Part shown: one piece after another, positions 15,304-22,176 of the stretch
Layout of the letters: every line of letters begins with the position of its first letter
How positions within the stretch are numbered: position 1 is the first letter of the stretch
Assembly (NCBI GenBank): GCA_937901915.1
Contig: CALGUD010000142.1
Coordinates: forward strand, 1-31,470
Direction of reading: 5' to 3'
Length of the DNA stretch: 31,470 bases
From: an uncultured Flavobacteriaceae bacterium
GTDB lineage: Bacteria; Bacteroidota; Bacteroidia; Flavobacteriales; Flavobacteriaceae
Made by a program: the position numbers and the translations under genes
Notes under the pieces: generated by a model
What the model was told of the DNA's origin: nothing
Databases searched by the model: none
Seen by the model: only the letters and a program-made list of their open reading frames with translations

Positions 15304-15685
15304 AGACGGAAAGGGTCGAAAAAAGCCACAATCTACCCTTAAAACTCCTGATAATAAACCAATTAACTGATTAACTATTTAACCGATTACGATTACACAA
15401 TTACACGATTCCCACAATTAACCAATTACACGATTCAACAAAAATTCCGTATTTTTGAATATATGGTAAGGAAATTCAATACTGTAAAACACGCTAATAA
15501 TTAAATTTTGATAATCCAATTAGTTTTTAATTACAGGTTTCACAGAATATTTTTCTTATACTTTAGTGTATTTTCACTCACCCTGTAATTCTTATCCCTC
15601 ACTTATATTACGGTTTAACCACCCGAAAAAAAATTAGAAAAATGATATATTGGACAATATATCATTAACAACTAATTTTATAGAC

Positions 15686-16420
15686 ATGAAATACCCCTAT
15701 GTAATTATCGACAATAGCAATGACGCAGTCAACAAGCTTAAAGAAGCTTTTAGTAACCATCCTGAATATTACTGCGTAGGTATCGCAGCCAATCAGGAAG
15801 ACGCACTTACTGTTATACTGGATAAAATGCCGAAATTGGTCTTTTTGGAAGTTGAAATACCCGATAGTTACAGTAATAAGAGTATTTTTTCTGTAATAAA
15901 TGAGTTAAAAAAATATATAGACGACCTACCCCAGTTTATCATAACTACTTCATCAGATAAATATGCTATTGAAGCAATACGGAACAACGTACTCGATTAT
16001 TTGTTAAAGCCCCTCGATCCCAATTTTCTTAAAAAAGCACTATTGCGGTTCGGTAAATTAGTAAAGGACTCTCCGGAGACTATTTGCGTTAAATCGTACG
16101 GTGATTACCGCTTCCTGGATATGAACGAAGTTATTTACCTGAGGGCAGATAACAATACAACGGATTTCTTTCTGGCAGATGGGAAAAAAGTAGGCACTTA
16201 TAAAACCTTAAAACACTTTGAAGGCCTTTTGCCCGAACATTTTGTGCGTATTCACAATAGCTTTATAATCAATACAAAATATATTACAAGGATCCATTTC
16301 GGTAAGTCCAAGTTTTCTATTAAGGACCTGCAGGATGGTATACCCTTCTCCAAATCTTACAAAGACAATGTGGAATGGATAAAAAACAGGTTGGAAAAAA
16401 AGAATTTATTATACGTATAA
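15686..16420 (+). CDS. LytTR-type DNA-binding regulator with degenerate receiver domain
   Basis: The 244-residue protein (ATG at 15686; a TTG twelve codons upstream is less likely because the receiver begins at KYPYVIID) has a receiver-like domain and a LytTR DNA-binding domain (about residues 140-244, with EVIYLRADNNTTDFFLADGK, LPEHFVRIHNSFIINTKYI and FSKSYKDNVEW). In the receiver the phospho-acceptor Asp expected in LVFLDxExP is Glu (residue 55, LVFLEVEIP) and the acidic pair reads DN rather than DD. The TT of FIITTSS and the KP of YLLKPLDP remain. Phosphorylation at the usual site is therefore unlikely and the protein may be constitutively in an active-like state. No cognate LytS-type kinase gene is adjacent; the next genes are a small lipoprotein and a TPR kinase pair. 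Confidence 0.9.
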   Translation: MKYPYVIIDNSNDAVNKLKEAFSNHPEYYCVGIAANQEDALTVILDKMPKLVFLEVEIPDSYSNKSIFSVINELKKYIDDLPQFIITTSSDKYAIEAIRNNVLDYLLKPLDPNFLKKALLRFGKLVKDSPETICVKSYGDYRFLDMNEVIYLRADNNTTDFFLADGKKVGTYKTLKHFEGLLPEHFVRIHNSFIINTKYITRIHFGKSKFSIKDLQDGIPFSKSYKDNVEWIKNRLEKKNLLYV

Positions 16421-16561
16421 ATACGTAAAAAAAACCAACATCCATACGTTTACCCTTTATCGGTATATATCTACTCATGAACGGGCGTCATCTACTAAGT
16501 AGCGATACAAACATGCTTGTGGACAAATTTTAATCGATAATTTTGAATGTAATTAAAAACT

Positions 16562-16582
16562 AAAATCATATATAATGATTTT
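16562..16582. promoter_or_regulatory. Palindrome upstream of the small lipoprotein gene
   Basis: AAAATCAT and ATGATTTT flank a 5-base centre, giving a 21-bp dyad 94 bases upstream of the small lipoprotein ATG at 16677. A TTTTGAATG sequence lies just before it. It could be an operator or a leader hairpin; nothing identifies the binder. Confidence 0.35.
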
Positions 16583-16676
16583 GTTTTTAATCAAAAAGAA
16601 AAACATTTAAAATTATAATAGGGAAAGCCCCGATTAAAACAAACAACTATTGTATAACAAATTAAAACTACTTAAG

Positions 16677-16841
16677 ATGAAAAAATTAACTTACTTATTC
16701 GCATTACTATTTTTAGGATCATTCGCAATCTCATGTGAAAACGAAGACAACACAGCTGACCTGTATGAATTAAATATTGAAGATGAATTGAATGGCGGGA
16801 ACGATGATAAAGATGAAGATTTAGGTGATCCTACTCCATAA
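16677..16841 (+). CDS. Small acidic lipoprotein (54 residues)
   Basis: The protein starts at the ATG at 16677 (MKKLTYLFALLFLGSFAISC), which gives a textbook lipoprotein signal with Cys20. An upstream in-frame start at 16650 would add nine residues before the lysines and is rejected. The mature part is only about 35 residues and very acidic (ENEDNTAD, NIEDELNGGNDDKDEDLGD), with no recognisable domain. It lies between a LytTR regulator and a TPR sensor kinase and is closed off by a very strong terminator, so it is transcribed by itself or with the LytTR gene. It could be a signal or accessory partner of the kinase, but this is a guess. Confidence 0.75.
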   Translation: MKKLTYLFALLFLGSFAISCENEDNTADLYELNIEDELNGGNDDKDEDLGDPTP

Positions 16842-16856
16842 TATAAATTTTAAGAT

Positions 16857-16899
16857 ATAAACACTAAGGGCCACAAATTTTGTGGCCCTTAGTGTTTAT
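16857..16899 (+). terminator. Long perfect hairpin terminator after the small lipoprotein gene
   Basis: Two perfect 21-base arms (16857-16877 and 16879-16899; left arm ATAAACACTAAGGGCCACAA plus A) surround a single central base. The stem is G+C-rich in the middle and ends in a T-rich arm. It begins 15 bases after the stop codon. It separates the lipoprotein gene from the kinase gene. Confidence 0.85.
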
Positions 16900-16970
16900 A
16901 TGTATATTTAGTATGATCCTTATTTTAATTTTTTTAAATTTATGGGTTGTAATATCTGATATATCTATAA

Positions 16971-19013
16971 ATGAGTGGCTTAAAATTTAAATATAGTATA
17001 GTGATTTCGGGATTACTTATACTTTTTATATTAAGTGTAAGTTGTTCTGAAAACATAGATTCTGAAAATGACTATAACTCTAAGGTTGAAGATAGTATTT
17101 CCTTTTATTTAAATAAGGCTAGTAATGAAGTTTTAAACGCAAAAGACCGAGGCACCTATGCTATGAAAGCATATTTACTTACACACAATCTTAATGACTC
17201 ATTAAAACCTCAACATTACATCAATATTGGTAACATATTTGCAAAAATTAATGACTATGAAAATTATAAAAATTTTGGGATCCAAGCTTTTAAAAAAGCA
17301 AATGAATTAAGTGATGAAGAAGGTATTGCGAAGTCTTCATTTAACTTAGGGCTCTATTATACTAGCAATAATTATAAGAGTGATAGTGCCTATTATTATT
17401 TTCACAGGGCAGAAAGGGCCTATATCGAAATAAAAGACACCTTAAAAATAGGGAATTCTATTCTGAATATGGGAATTATACAAAGATATGAAAATGACCT
17501 GTTAGGAGGGCAAGCTACAATTATAAGATCTATACCCTATTTTGAGGTGGTTCAAAGTGACCGATTTTTGTCTTCAGCTTATAATGCCTTAGGAAATATA
17601 GATACTGAACTTGGAGATTATGAAAATGCCATAAAAAATCACCAAAAAGCTCTTGAGTACAGACGCCGGTTAAATAATAAAATATTTGAAGTTAAGTCAT
17701 TAAATAATATAGCTGTTGTTTATAAAGAACAGAAAATGTACAATGAAGCTGTCAGGTATTATAACCAGGTATTAGAATATAATAACTTATATAATGAAGA
17801 CCCTCTTTTTTATGCTATGGTATTAAATAATCTTGCCGATGTTAAATTTCGGATTGGTGATAAATCAGGTTTACCTGAGCTTTTCTTTAGATCATTGAAA
17901 ATAAAAGATAGTTTAAATGATACACCGGGAATAGTCACGTCTAAATTGAGTTTGGCGGAGTATTATGTGGAGAAAAATAAGATTGACTCCGCTAAGTTAT
18001 TTGCTTATGACGCTAAGGACCTGGCAGAAAGGTTAAAGATCAAAAAACAGGAGTTAGAATCTCTGTCACTATTGTCCAGGTTGGAAAGTGGGGAAAAGGG
18101 GCTTACTTTTAGTCAACGGTATATACAAATAAGTGACAGCTTACAAAAACAGGAACGTACGGTCCGTAACCAATTTGCCCGGATCCGTTTTGATACGGAC
18201 CAGATCACCCAGGAATATGAAAAAGTAAGCCGCCAGAAGCAAATGTTGATATTTAGTATTGCAATTTTGTTTACCTTAGGCTTATTGGTGTATATTATCG
18301 TAAAACAAATGAGCCAGAACAAAGAACTGAGGTACCAGCAGCAGCAGCAACAGGCCAATGAAGAAATATATAATTTAATGCTATCCCAGCAGGTAAAATT
18401 GGAAGAGGGCCGTCAAATGGAGAAAGAACGGATCTCGCGGGACCTGCATGATGGTATACTGGGAAATTTGTTTGGTACCCGTTTAAGCCTGGAGAGTTTA
18501 ATTATGCGGGACGATCAAAGCACCAAAGGGGAGAAAACCCGACATATCATGGAGCTTAAAAAGATAGAACAGGAAATACGTAATATATCCCATGACCTGA
18601 GTACCGAACTATTCACAGCCGATATCGGTTATGTGGAAGTTGTAGAAAAGCTTATTAAAACACAAACAGCCATAAACAACCTGCAGTTTGAGTTTCATAA
18701 CAATGCCGATATTAAGTGGGAACGTATATCGAGTAAGGTAAAAATACATTTGTACAGGATTGTACAGGAAGCCCTGCAGAATATTAACAAGCATGCAAAG
18801 GCCAAAAACATAAAGATTGAATTACTGGAAAATAAAAATAACATACATTTGGAAATTACAGATGACGGGGTTGGGTTTAAAACTGAGAAAAGTAAGAACG
18901 GGATCGGTTTAAAGAATATAGAATCAAGGGTAAACGAAATTTCCGGGAAACTGAAAATATTAAGTAAAAAAGATAAGGGTACCACAATATCCATAGATAT
19001 ACCATTTCAATAA
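16971..19013 (+). CDS. TPR-repeat sensor histidine kinase (HisKA_3/NarX-like catalytic part)
   Basis: The 680-residue protein has an N-terminal hydrophobic segment ending in SVSCSE (lipoprotein-like, Cys at about 26). A sensor region of about 380 residues is built of tetratricopeptide repeats (for example YNALGNIDTELGDYENAIKNHQKALEYRRR and VRYYNQVLEY). A transmembrane helix sits at about 423-442 (QMLIFSIAILFTLGLLVYIIV), then a Gln-rich coiled coil (RYQQQQQQANEE). The dimerisation/phospho-acceptor region is ERISRDLHDGILGNLFGTRLSLE, and the HATPase domain shows IVQEALQNINKHAKA, ITDDGVGF and GIGLKNIESRV. The periplasmic TPR part implies sensing of a protein or peptide partner. Its response regulator starts 12 bases after the stop. 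This architecture is frequent in Flavobacteriia. Confidence 0.94.
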   Translation: MSGLKFKYSIVISGLLILFILSVSCSENIDSENDYNSKVEDSISFYLNKASNEVLNAKDRGTYAMKAYLLTHNLNDSLKPQHYINIGNIFAKINDYENYKNFGIQAFKKANELSDEEGIAKSSFNLGLYYTSNNYKSDSAYYYFHRAERAYIEIKDTLKIGNSILNMGIIQRYENDLLGGQATIIRSIPYFEVVQSDRFLSSAYNALGNIDTELGDYENAIKNHQKALEYRRRLNNKIFEVKSLNNIAVVYKEQKMYNEAVRYYNQVLEYNNLYNEDPLFYAMVLNNLADVKFRIGDKSGLPELFFRSLKIKDSLNDTPGIVTSKLSLAEYYVEKNKIDSAKLFAYDAKDLAERLKIKKQELESLSLLSRLESGEKGLTFSQRYIQISDSLQKQERTVRNQFARIRFDTDQITQEYEKVSRQKQMLIFSIAILFTLGLLVYIIVKQMSQNKELRYQQQQQQANEEIYNLMLSQQVKLEEGRQMEKERISRDLHDGILGNLFGTRLSLESLIMRDDQSTKGEKTRHIMELKKIEQEIRNISHDLSTELFTADIGYVEVVEKLIKTQTAINNLQFEFHNNADIKWERISSKVKIHLYRIVQEALQNINKHAKAKNIKIELLENKNNIHLEITDDGVGFKTEKSKNGIGLKNIESRVNEISGKLKILSKKDKGTTISIDIPFQ

Positions 19014-19024
19014 ACAGCAGTAAA

Positions 19025-19696
19025 ATGAAAAAATTAGTCCGAATTTTAATGATTGATGATCATCCCATGATCATAGAAGGTTACCAGAATACGCTACTGG
19101 GTAATATTAAAGATTATGACCTCGATATTACCATCGCAACTACCTGCGACCAGGCGTATGAAAAAATGAAGCAATCCGGTTCTTCCGCAAATCCGTATGA
19201 TGTGTTGTTTATTGATATAAATTTACCACCATCTGCAAATGGTACCATAACTTCCGGTGTTGATCTTGCCGAACATGCTAAAAGGCTGTTACCTAAAGCC
19301 CGGGTAGTAATCCTGACCATGCACAATGAAGACTTCAGGATTCACAACGTACTAAAAAATGCCGATCCCGATGGATTTTTAATAAAAAGTGACCTTACAT
19401 CAGAAGAATTAATTATTGCTTTTAACTCGGTGATGGCAGGTACTCCTTATTATAGTTCTACAGTTAACAATCATTTTAGAAAACGTATTAAAAATGATTT
19501 TACGTTGGATGATAAGAATATAAAAATTCTCTATCATTTGTCCAGGGGAGTAAAGACGAAAAACCTTACAAACTATATCGGCCTGTCACTCAGCGCTATA
19601 GAGAAAAGAAAGAGTCAGATTAAGGAGCTTTTTGATATTGCCGAAGGGGACGACGAGTCTTTATTATATGAGGCAAGGAAAAGGGGATTTGTATAA
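19025..19696 (+). CDS. NarL/FixJ-like response regulator of the TPR kinase
   Basis: The 223-residue protein has a receiver with acidic pair IDDHPM, phospho-acceptor Asp in VLFIDINLPP at about residue 64, Thr in ILTMHNED and Lys in GFLIKSDL. A short C-terminal helix-turn-helix follows (DDKNIKILYHLSRGVKTKNLTNYIGLSLSAIEKRKSQIKELF). This is a LuxR-type fold, although it departs from the usual SxREhEVL opening. It is 11 bases after the kinase gene and surely forms a two-component pair with it. No terminator hairpin follows within the first 80 bases; the structured element at 19782 is next on the same strand. Confidence 0.93.
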   Translation: MKKLVRILMIDDHPMIIEGYQNTLLGNIKDYDLDITIATTCDQAYEKMKQSGSSANPYDVLFIDINLPPSANGTITSGVDLAEHAKRLLPKARVVILTMHNEDFRIHNVLKNADPDGFLIKSDLTSEELIIAFNSVMAGTPYYSSTVNNHFRKRIKNDFTLDDKNIKILYHLSRGVKTKNLTNYIGLSLSAIEKRKSQIKELFDIAEGDDESLLYEARKRGFV

Positions 19697-19781
19697 AAAT
19701 TGAAAAGTAAGGTTTTACCATACTTATTTTATATAAATTAAGTAGTGTGTGTAATATTTTTCTGCTTATTTTTACTCATAT

Positions 19782-19960
19782 AAAAAACTGAGTTTGAGAG
19801 AAGCTAAAAAATAAAGCGCATAACCTAACTAGTTTGAGAACAAAGTTTAAGATGCAAATCCTTATAATTTTTTAGTTTCTTATATAAAGTCTAATGGTAA
19901 ACTCTCTTCAAGCCTATTCGTAAATCCATTTTGACTTTGGGGGGCAAACTCAGTTTTTTT
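19782..19960 (+). ncRNA. Candidate structured RNA element, copy 1
   Basis: The 179-nt element is bounded by a 15-bp terminal stem (AAAAAACTGAGTTTG 19782-19796 with CAAACTCAGTTTTTT 19945-19959) that runs into a T-run, like an intrinsic terminator. Inside, 19799-19812 pairs with 19867-19880 (14 bp, AGAAGCTAAAAAAT with ATTTTTTAGTTTCT, one G-T). GCAT 19818-19821 can pair with ATGC 19852-19855. A 3' hairpin joins AAAGTC (19886-19891) and ATGG (19894-19897) with CCAT (19926-19929) and GACTTT (19933-19938) around a loop that contains CTCTTCAAGCCTATTC. The second copy keeps the same helices with different bases. Strand is inferred from the 3' T-run. I do not recognise the family; a miniature transposable element with terminal inverted repeats is the alternative. 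Confidence 0.5.
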
Positions 19961-20079
19961 CTTTTTTAGAATTAGCTATTTTCCCAAAACTTTCTTAATG
20001 ATAATTACGGTTAACCCGTAATTGTTTTACACCTAACTATCAACCCTTACTCACCCTTTATCATTATATTTACAAATAT

Positions 20080-20273
20080 AAAAACTGAGTTTGGTAGAAA
20101 CTTAGCATTAAAAATGATCAGCATAGCCTAAAGTAGTTTGAGAACAGGTAAATAGATGCAAATCCTTTAAAATTATTTTCATTTTTAATTAAGTTTCTTT
20201 TTGTCAGATGGTATTCTCTTCAAGCCTATTCAAAATTCCATCATGACTATAGGGGGCAAACTCAGTTTTTTTT
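20080..20273 (+). ncRNA. Candidate structured RNA element, copy 2
   Basis: The 194-nt relative of 19782-19960 lies 119 bases further on. Its terminal stem is 14 bp (20080-20093 with 20257-20270, followed by TTT). The long stem pairs AGAAACTTA (20096-20104) with TAAGTTTCT (20190-20198), and ATTAAAAATG (20107-20116) with CATTTTTAAT (20180-20189). The GCAT/ATGC pair is at 20121-20124 and 20056+100 to 20059+100 (that is 20156-20159). The 3' hairpin pairs GTC (20203-20205) and GATGG (20207-20211) with CCATC (20238-20242) and GAC (20245-20247). Unpaired blocks shared with copy 1 are TAGTTTGAGAACA, GATGCAAATCCTT, CTCTTCAAGCCTATTC and GGGGGCAAACTCAG. It ends 38 bases before the insertion sequence. 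Confidence 0.5.
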
Positions 20274-20343
20274 ATTTTATTCCGATTGAACTTTCACAAC
20301 AAAATTTTTAAGGATCAAGTCAATTAGTTGTGGGATTTTAATA

Positions 20344-21336
20344 TTATGCAAAAATTGTTGTTAGTCTAAATAGAAAAAAATCTACGTTCCTCACTCCCCT
20401 GAACTGTGTCCTAAATGCCTTAATTTTTGCATTAAAGGATTCTGCCGAAGCGTTTGTGCTCCGGTTATCAAAGTAGTTGAGTATGTTCATATAATGTATT
20501 GACATTGTTCTGGCTATTGTATTGAAGCTTCTAAATTCTGCCTGTCTTACTTTTTCATCCCATTTTGCCAAACGGATCAGTGCCGAGGTTTTGTCCTTTG
20601 TATTGTTGAATATCCATGATAGGTTTTGGCATAATTTGTATGCCTTTTCTAAATCTGGATAGCGTTCAAAAAGTATCATTGCTCTCTCTGATTGGTTCTC
20701 AGTCCATTTACTGCTTGATTTATAGAGCAGGTACCTGCTCCTGGCTAGTAATTGTTTTAGTGTATCTCCATTTTGGAGCAGTTCTGGAGTATATTTTAAA
20801 GATTTGTTTCTAGCGTATTCCATGGCATCATTCTCAGTATCCAGGGCTTCCCATCTATGTTTTATTCTGATTTCCTGTAGTGCATCCAATGCCAGTTTCT
20901 GAACGTGAAAACGGTCTATTACCAAGGTGGCGTTTGGGAATGATTTTTTAACAATGAGTCCCATATTGCCTGCCATATCCAAGGTTATCTCTTTGACCTT
21001 TTTTCTTTGTCTTAAAGGAATTTTTTGCAGTATACCTATAACGGTCTCGGCTTTGGTCCCCTTGACCATGGAGACCAAAGCTCCCTTCTTTCCTTTTGCT
21101 TTTTTATTGGTCAGTATAGTGTATAGGTCACCATTGGAAAAAGCTGTCTCATCAAGGGATAGATGGCTTCCCAAGTTTTGGGCAAACAAGAGCCACTCTT
21201 TGGCATGTTCTTTTTGGTCCCAGGCTTTAAAATCACTTAAATGATCCCTGTATTGCCTCTGAAGGCTTCTAGGGCTAACCCCATAAAACTTGGCTACAAC
21301 CGAGGTGCTAGAAGCATTGTTACTGATGGATCTCTT
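20344..21336 (-). CDS. ISL3/ISAon1-type transposase, catalytic part (orfB)
   Basis: The frame is open from 21336 (just after a TAA at 21339-21337) and gives about 330 residues: KRSISNNASSTSVVAKFYGVSPRSLQ... onward, then HLSLDETAFSNG, ITLDMAGNMG, LVIDRFHVQKLALDALQEIR and the late NASAESFNAKIKAFRTQFRG. The Asp residues of DETAF and DRFH and the Glu of AESFN are the expected DDE-type catalytic positions for ISL3 transposases. There is no ATG near the beginning; a TTG at 21189 would miss the part with the helix-turn-helix-like VSPRSLQ segment. Production as a fusion with orfA therefore needs a frame change in the T6A4 tract at 21344-21335. The frame itself is undamaged to its stop, so the element may be active. 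Confidence 0.88.
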   Translation of the reverse strand, partial: KRSISNNASSTSVVAKFYGVSPRSLQRQYRDHLSDFKAWDQKEHAKEWLLFAQNLGSHLSLDETAFSNGDLYTILTNKKAKGKKGALVSMVKGTKAETVIGILQKIPLRQRKKVKEITLDMAGNMGLIVKKSFPNATLVIDRFHVQKLALDALQEIRIKHRWEALDTENDAMEYARNKSLKYTPELLQNGDTLKQLLARSRYLLYKSSSKWTENQSERAMILFERYPDLEKAYKLCQNLSWIFNNTKDKTSALIRLAKWDEKVRQAEFRSFNTIARTMSIHYMNILNYFDNRSTNASAESFNAKIKAFRTQFRGVRNVDFFLFRLTTIFA

Positions 21337-21676
21337 TTAAAAAAGTAGCAAACTCACTAGTGATCCTAGTTCCTTTTGCTACCAATTGCCAATCTCTTGA
21401 AACGGCCTTGCCAGTGTCTTCATCAAGCCATCTGCGCCGTGTTATGTGTAGAAAGACGTTCCTTCCACGGATGGGAAAATCCTGAACAGTAGCCTCCGGA
21501 AAGAAGCCCTTGGAGTGAAGCTTGGCACCGCTATACCCATCAGGGGCTTTGTTTAGTTCCGTAAAATAAAAGTGTAGCTCTTGACCTTTGATCTCGTGCT
21601 TTGTTAAATCAAAATAGGTTACGAGTACTTCGGGAAGTAATAAATTGGCTATAGCTAATAGTGAATCTGAGGACAT
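21320..21676 (-). CDS. ISAon1-type transposase N-region protein (orfA)
   Basis: The 118-residue protein starts at ATG 21676 (MSSDSLLAIANLLLPEVLV). Its later part contains the conserved FPIRGRNVFLHITRRRWLDEDTGKAVSRDW segment typical of the N-terminal proteins that precede ISAon1-type transposases; this region likely contributes to DNA binding. It ends at TAA (21322-21320), inside the start of orfB. The reading frame of orfB is reached by a +1 (or -2) shift, most simply in the TTTTTTAAAAG tract near the orfA end. Confidence 0.85.
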   Translation of the reverse strand: MSSDSLLAIANLLLPEVLVTYFDLTKHEIKGQELHFYFTELNKAPDGYSGAKLHSKGFFPEATVQDFPIRGRNVFLHITRRRWLDEDTGKAVSRDWQLVAKGTRITSEFATFLKEIHQ

Positions 21677-21737
21677 CGAAATTTTTATTTCAAAGTTCCC
21701 TCATTTTTTGTTACTCCACAACTTTTTGTGTTGAACC

Positions 21738-22176
21738 ATATTTATTTTGTTCGTAATCTATTTAAAACGGATTTACTTCATTAGTGGATAGGCCAGCTTT
21801 ATAAGCCGAATCCTATCTGCTATAACCTTATACCTGCCTCTAGACAAATCATTAGAAAATTTAATTCATAAAAAACATGGTCAATTAACTGAATATGTTT
21901 TTTTTAAACATTCGTTAAATGTAACTGATCTGCAAAATTATATCCCGCATATCCTTATCCATAAACCTGGACAAACTTATAGAAGCCATGTGTTATAATT
22001 TGGATCTAAGTCCAAGGATCATTGTGTCAAATATGAAAATTAGAGGAATGGGGGTTAAAAAAAGGGTGCAAGCTCTCAAACCAAAATAAAGTCAAAACCA
22101 AGTAACTTTTAAACTAAAAAAATTGAATCTACAATTTTGCTGCCCTTAATATTGACAGGAAATAATCTAATAGAAA
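21738..22176. other. Spacer between the insertion sequence and the glycosyltransferase, possible gene remnants
   Basis: No intact gene is visible in 439 bp. Two short plus-strand frames look somewhat coding-like. One runs from 21792 to a stop at 21996-21998 without an ATG at the beginning (ends NYIPHILIHKPGQTYRSHVL). The other runs from 21925 to a stop at 22087-22089 (contains LDKLIEAMCYNLDLSPRII and ends GVKKRVQALKPK). I do not recognise either. They could be debris of a gene damaged near the insertion site or chance frames in A/T-rich DNA. Confidence 0.35.

Larger units (their letters stand above)
14792..15685. repeat. Gene-free spacer: mosaic of short extragenic repeats
   Basis: No convincing coding region in 894 bp. 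Contents: two 25-bp near-identical inverted-repeat units at 14813-14837 and 15111-15135 (24 of 25 identical); two adjacent hairpins at 15257-15278 and 15284-15303; the direct repeat AATTACACGATT at 15399-15410 and 15424-15435, with an inverse relative (AATCGTGTAATC) near 14970; and a segment around 15180-15230 beginning GTCATTGCGG and ending CAATCTG, which resembles widespread bacterial extragenic repeats. The composition jumps between blocks, as in accumulations of repeat remnants. The leader of the LytTR gene (about 15600-15685) is A/T-rich. Confidence 0.75.
19697..20311. other. Gene-free spacer with two copies of a structured element
   Basis: No coding region is visible in 615 bp. The stretch holds the two elements described separately (19782-19960 and 20080-20273). 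Between them is a small inverted repeat, AATTACGG/CCGTAATT at 20003-20023, with a 5-base loop. The remaining bases are plain A/T-rich DNA. The insertion sequence begins at 20312. Confidence 0.7.
20312..21737 (-). mobile_element. Insertion sequence of the ISL3/ISAon1 type
   Basis: About 1.43 kb bounded by imperfect terminal inverted repeats. The left end at 20312 begins GGATCAAGTCAATTAGTTGT; the right end read inward from 21737 begins GGTTCAACACAAAAAGTTGT; 18 of the first 25 bases agree. The leading GG and the transposase type fit the ISL3 family. Two ORFs on the minus strand, orfA (21676-21320) and orfB (21336-20344), overlap in different frames. I could not identify an identical target duplication next to the ends (the flanks are A/T-rich), so the exact borders may be off by a few bases. 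It lies between the signalling block and the glycan island. Confidence 0.85.

Noticed and set aside
15650..15685. TTG start twelve codons upstream for the LytTR gene
   Set aside because: The receiver fold begins at the ATG at 15686; the extra residues are unlike any receiver N-terminus.
14792..15685. tRNA or other cloverleaf RNA among the hairpins of the spacer
   Set aside because: No acceptor/T-loop pattern (no GTTCRA in the right context, no CCA-like end); hairpins are simple inverted repeats.
19782..20273. Retron-type non-coding RNA (terminal inverted repeats plus long internal stem)
   Set aside because: The end stems resemble a1/a2 repeats, but no reverse transcriptase gene is anywhere in the window and the element occurs twice in tandem, which is not retron-like.
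19782..20273. CRISPR repeat or tracr-like array
   Set aside because: Only two long, diverged copies without short regular spacers, and no cas genes.
20344..21189. Transposase starting at TTG 21189
   Set aside because: The frame continues open upstream to 21336 with transposase-like sequence (VSPRSLQ region), so a fusion with orfA is the better model.
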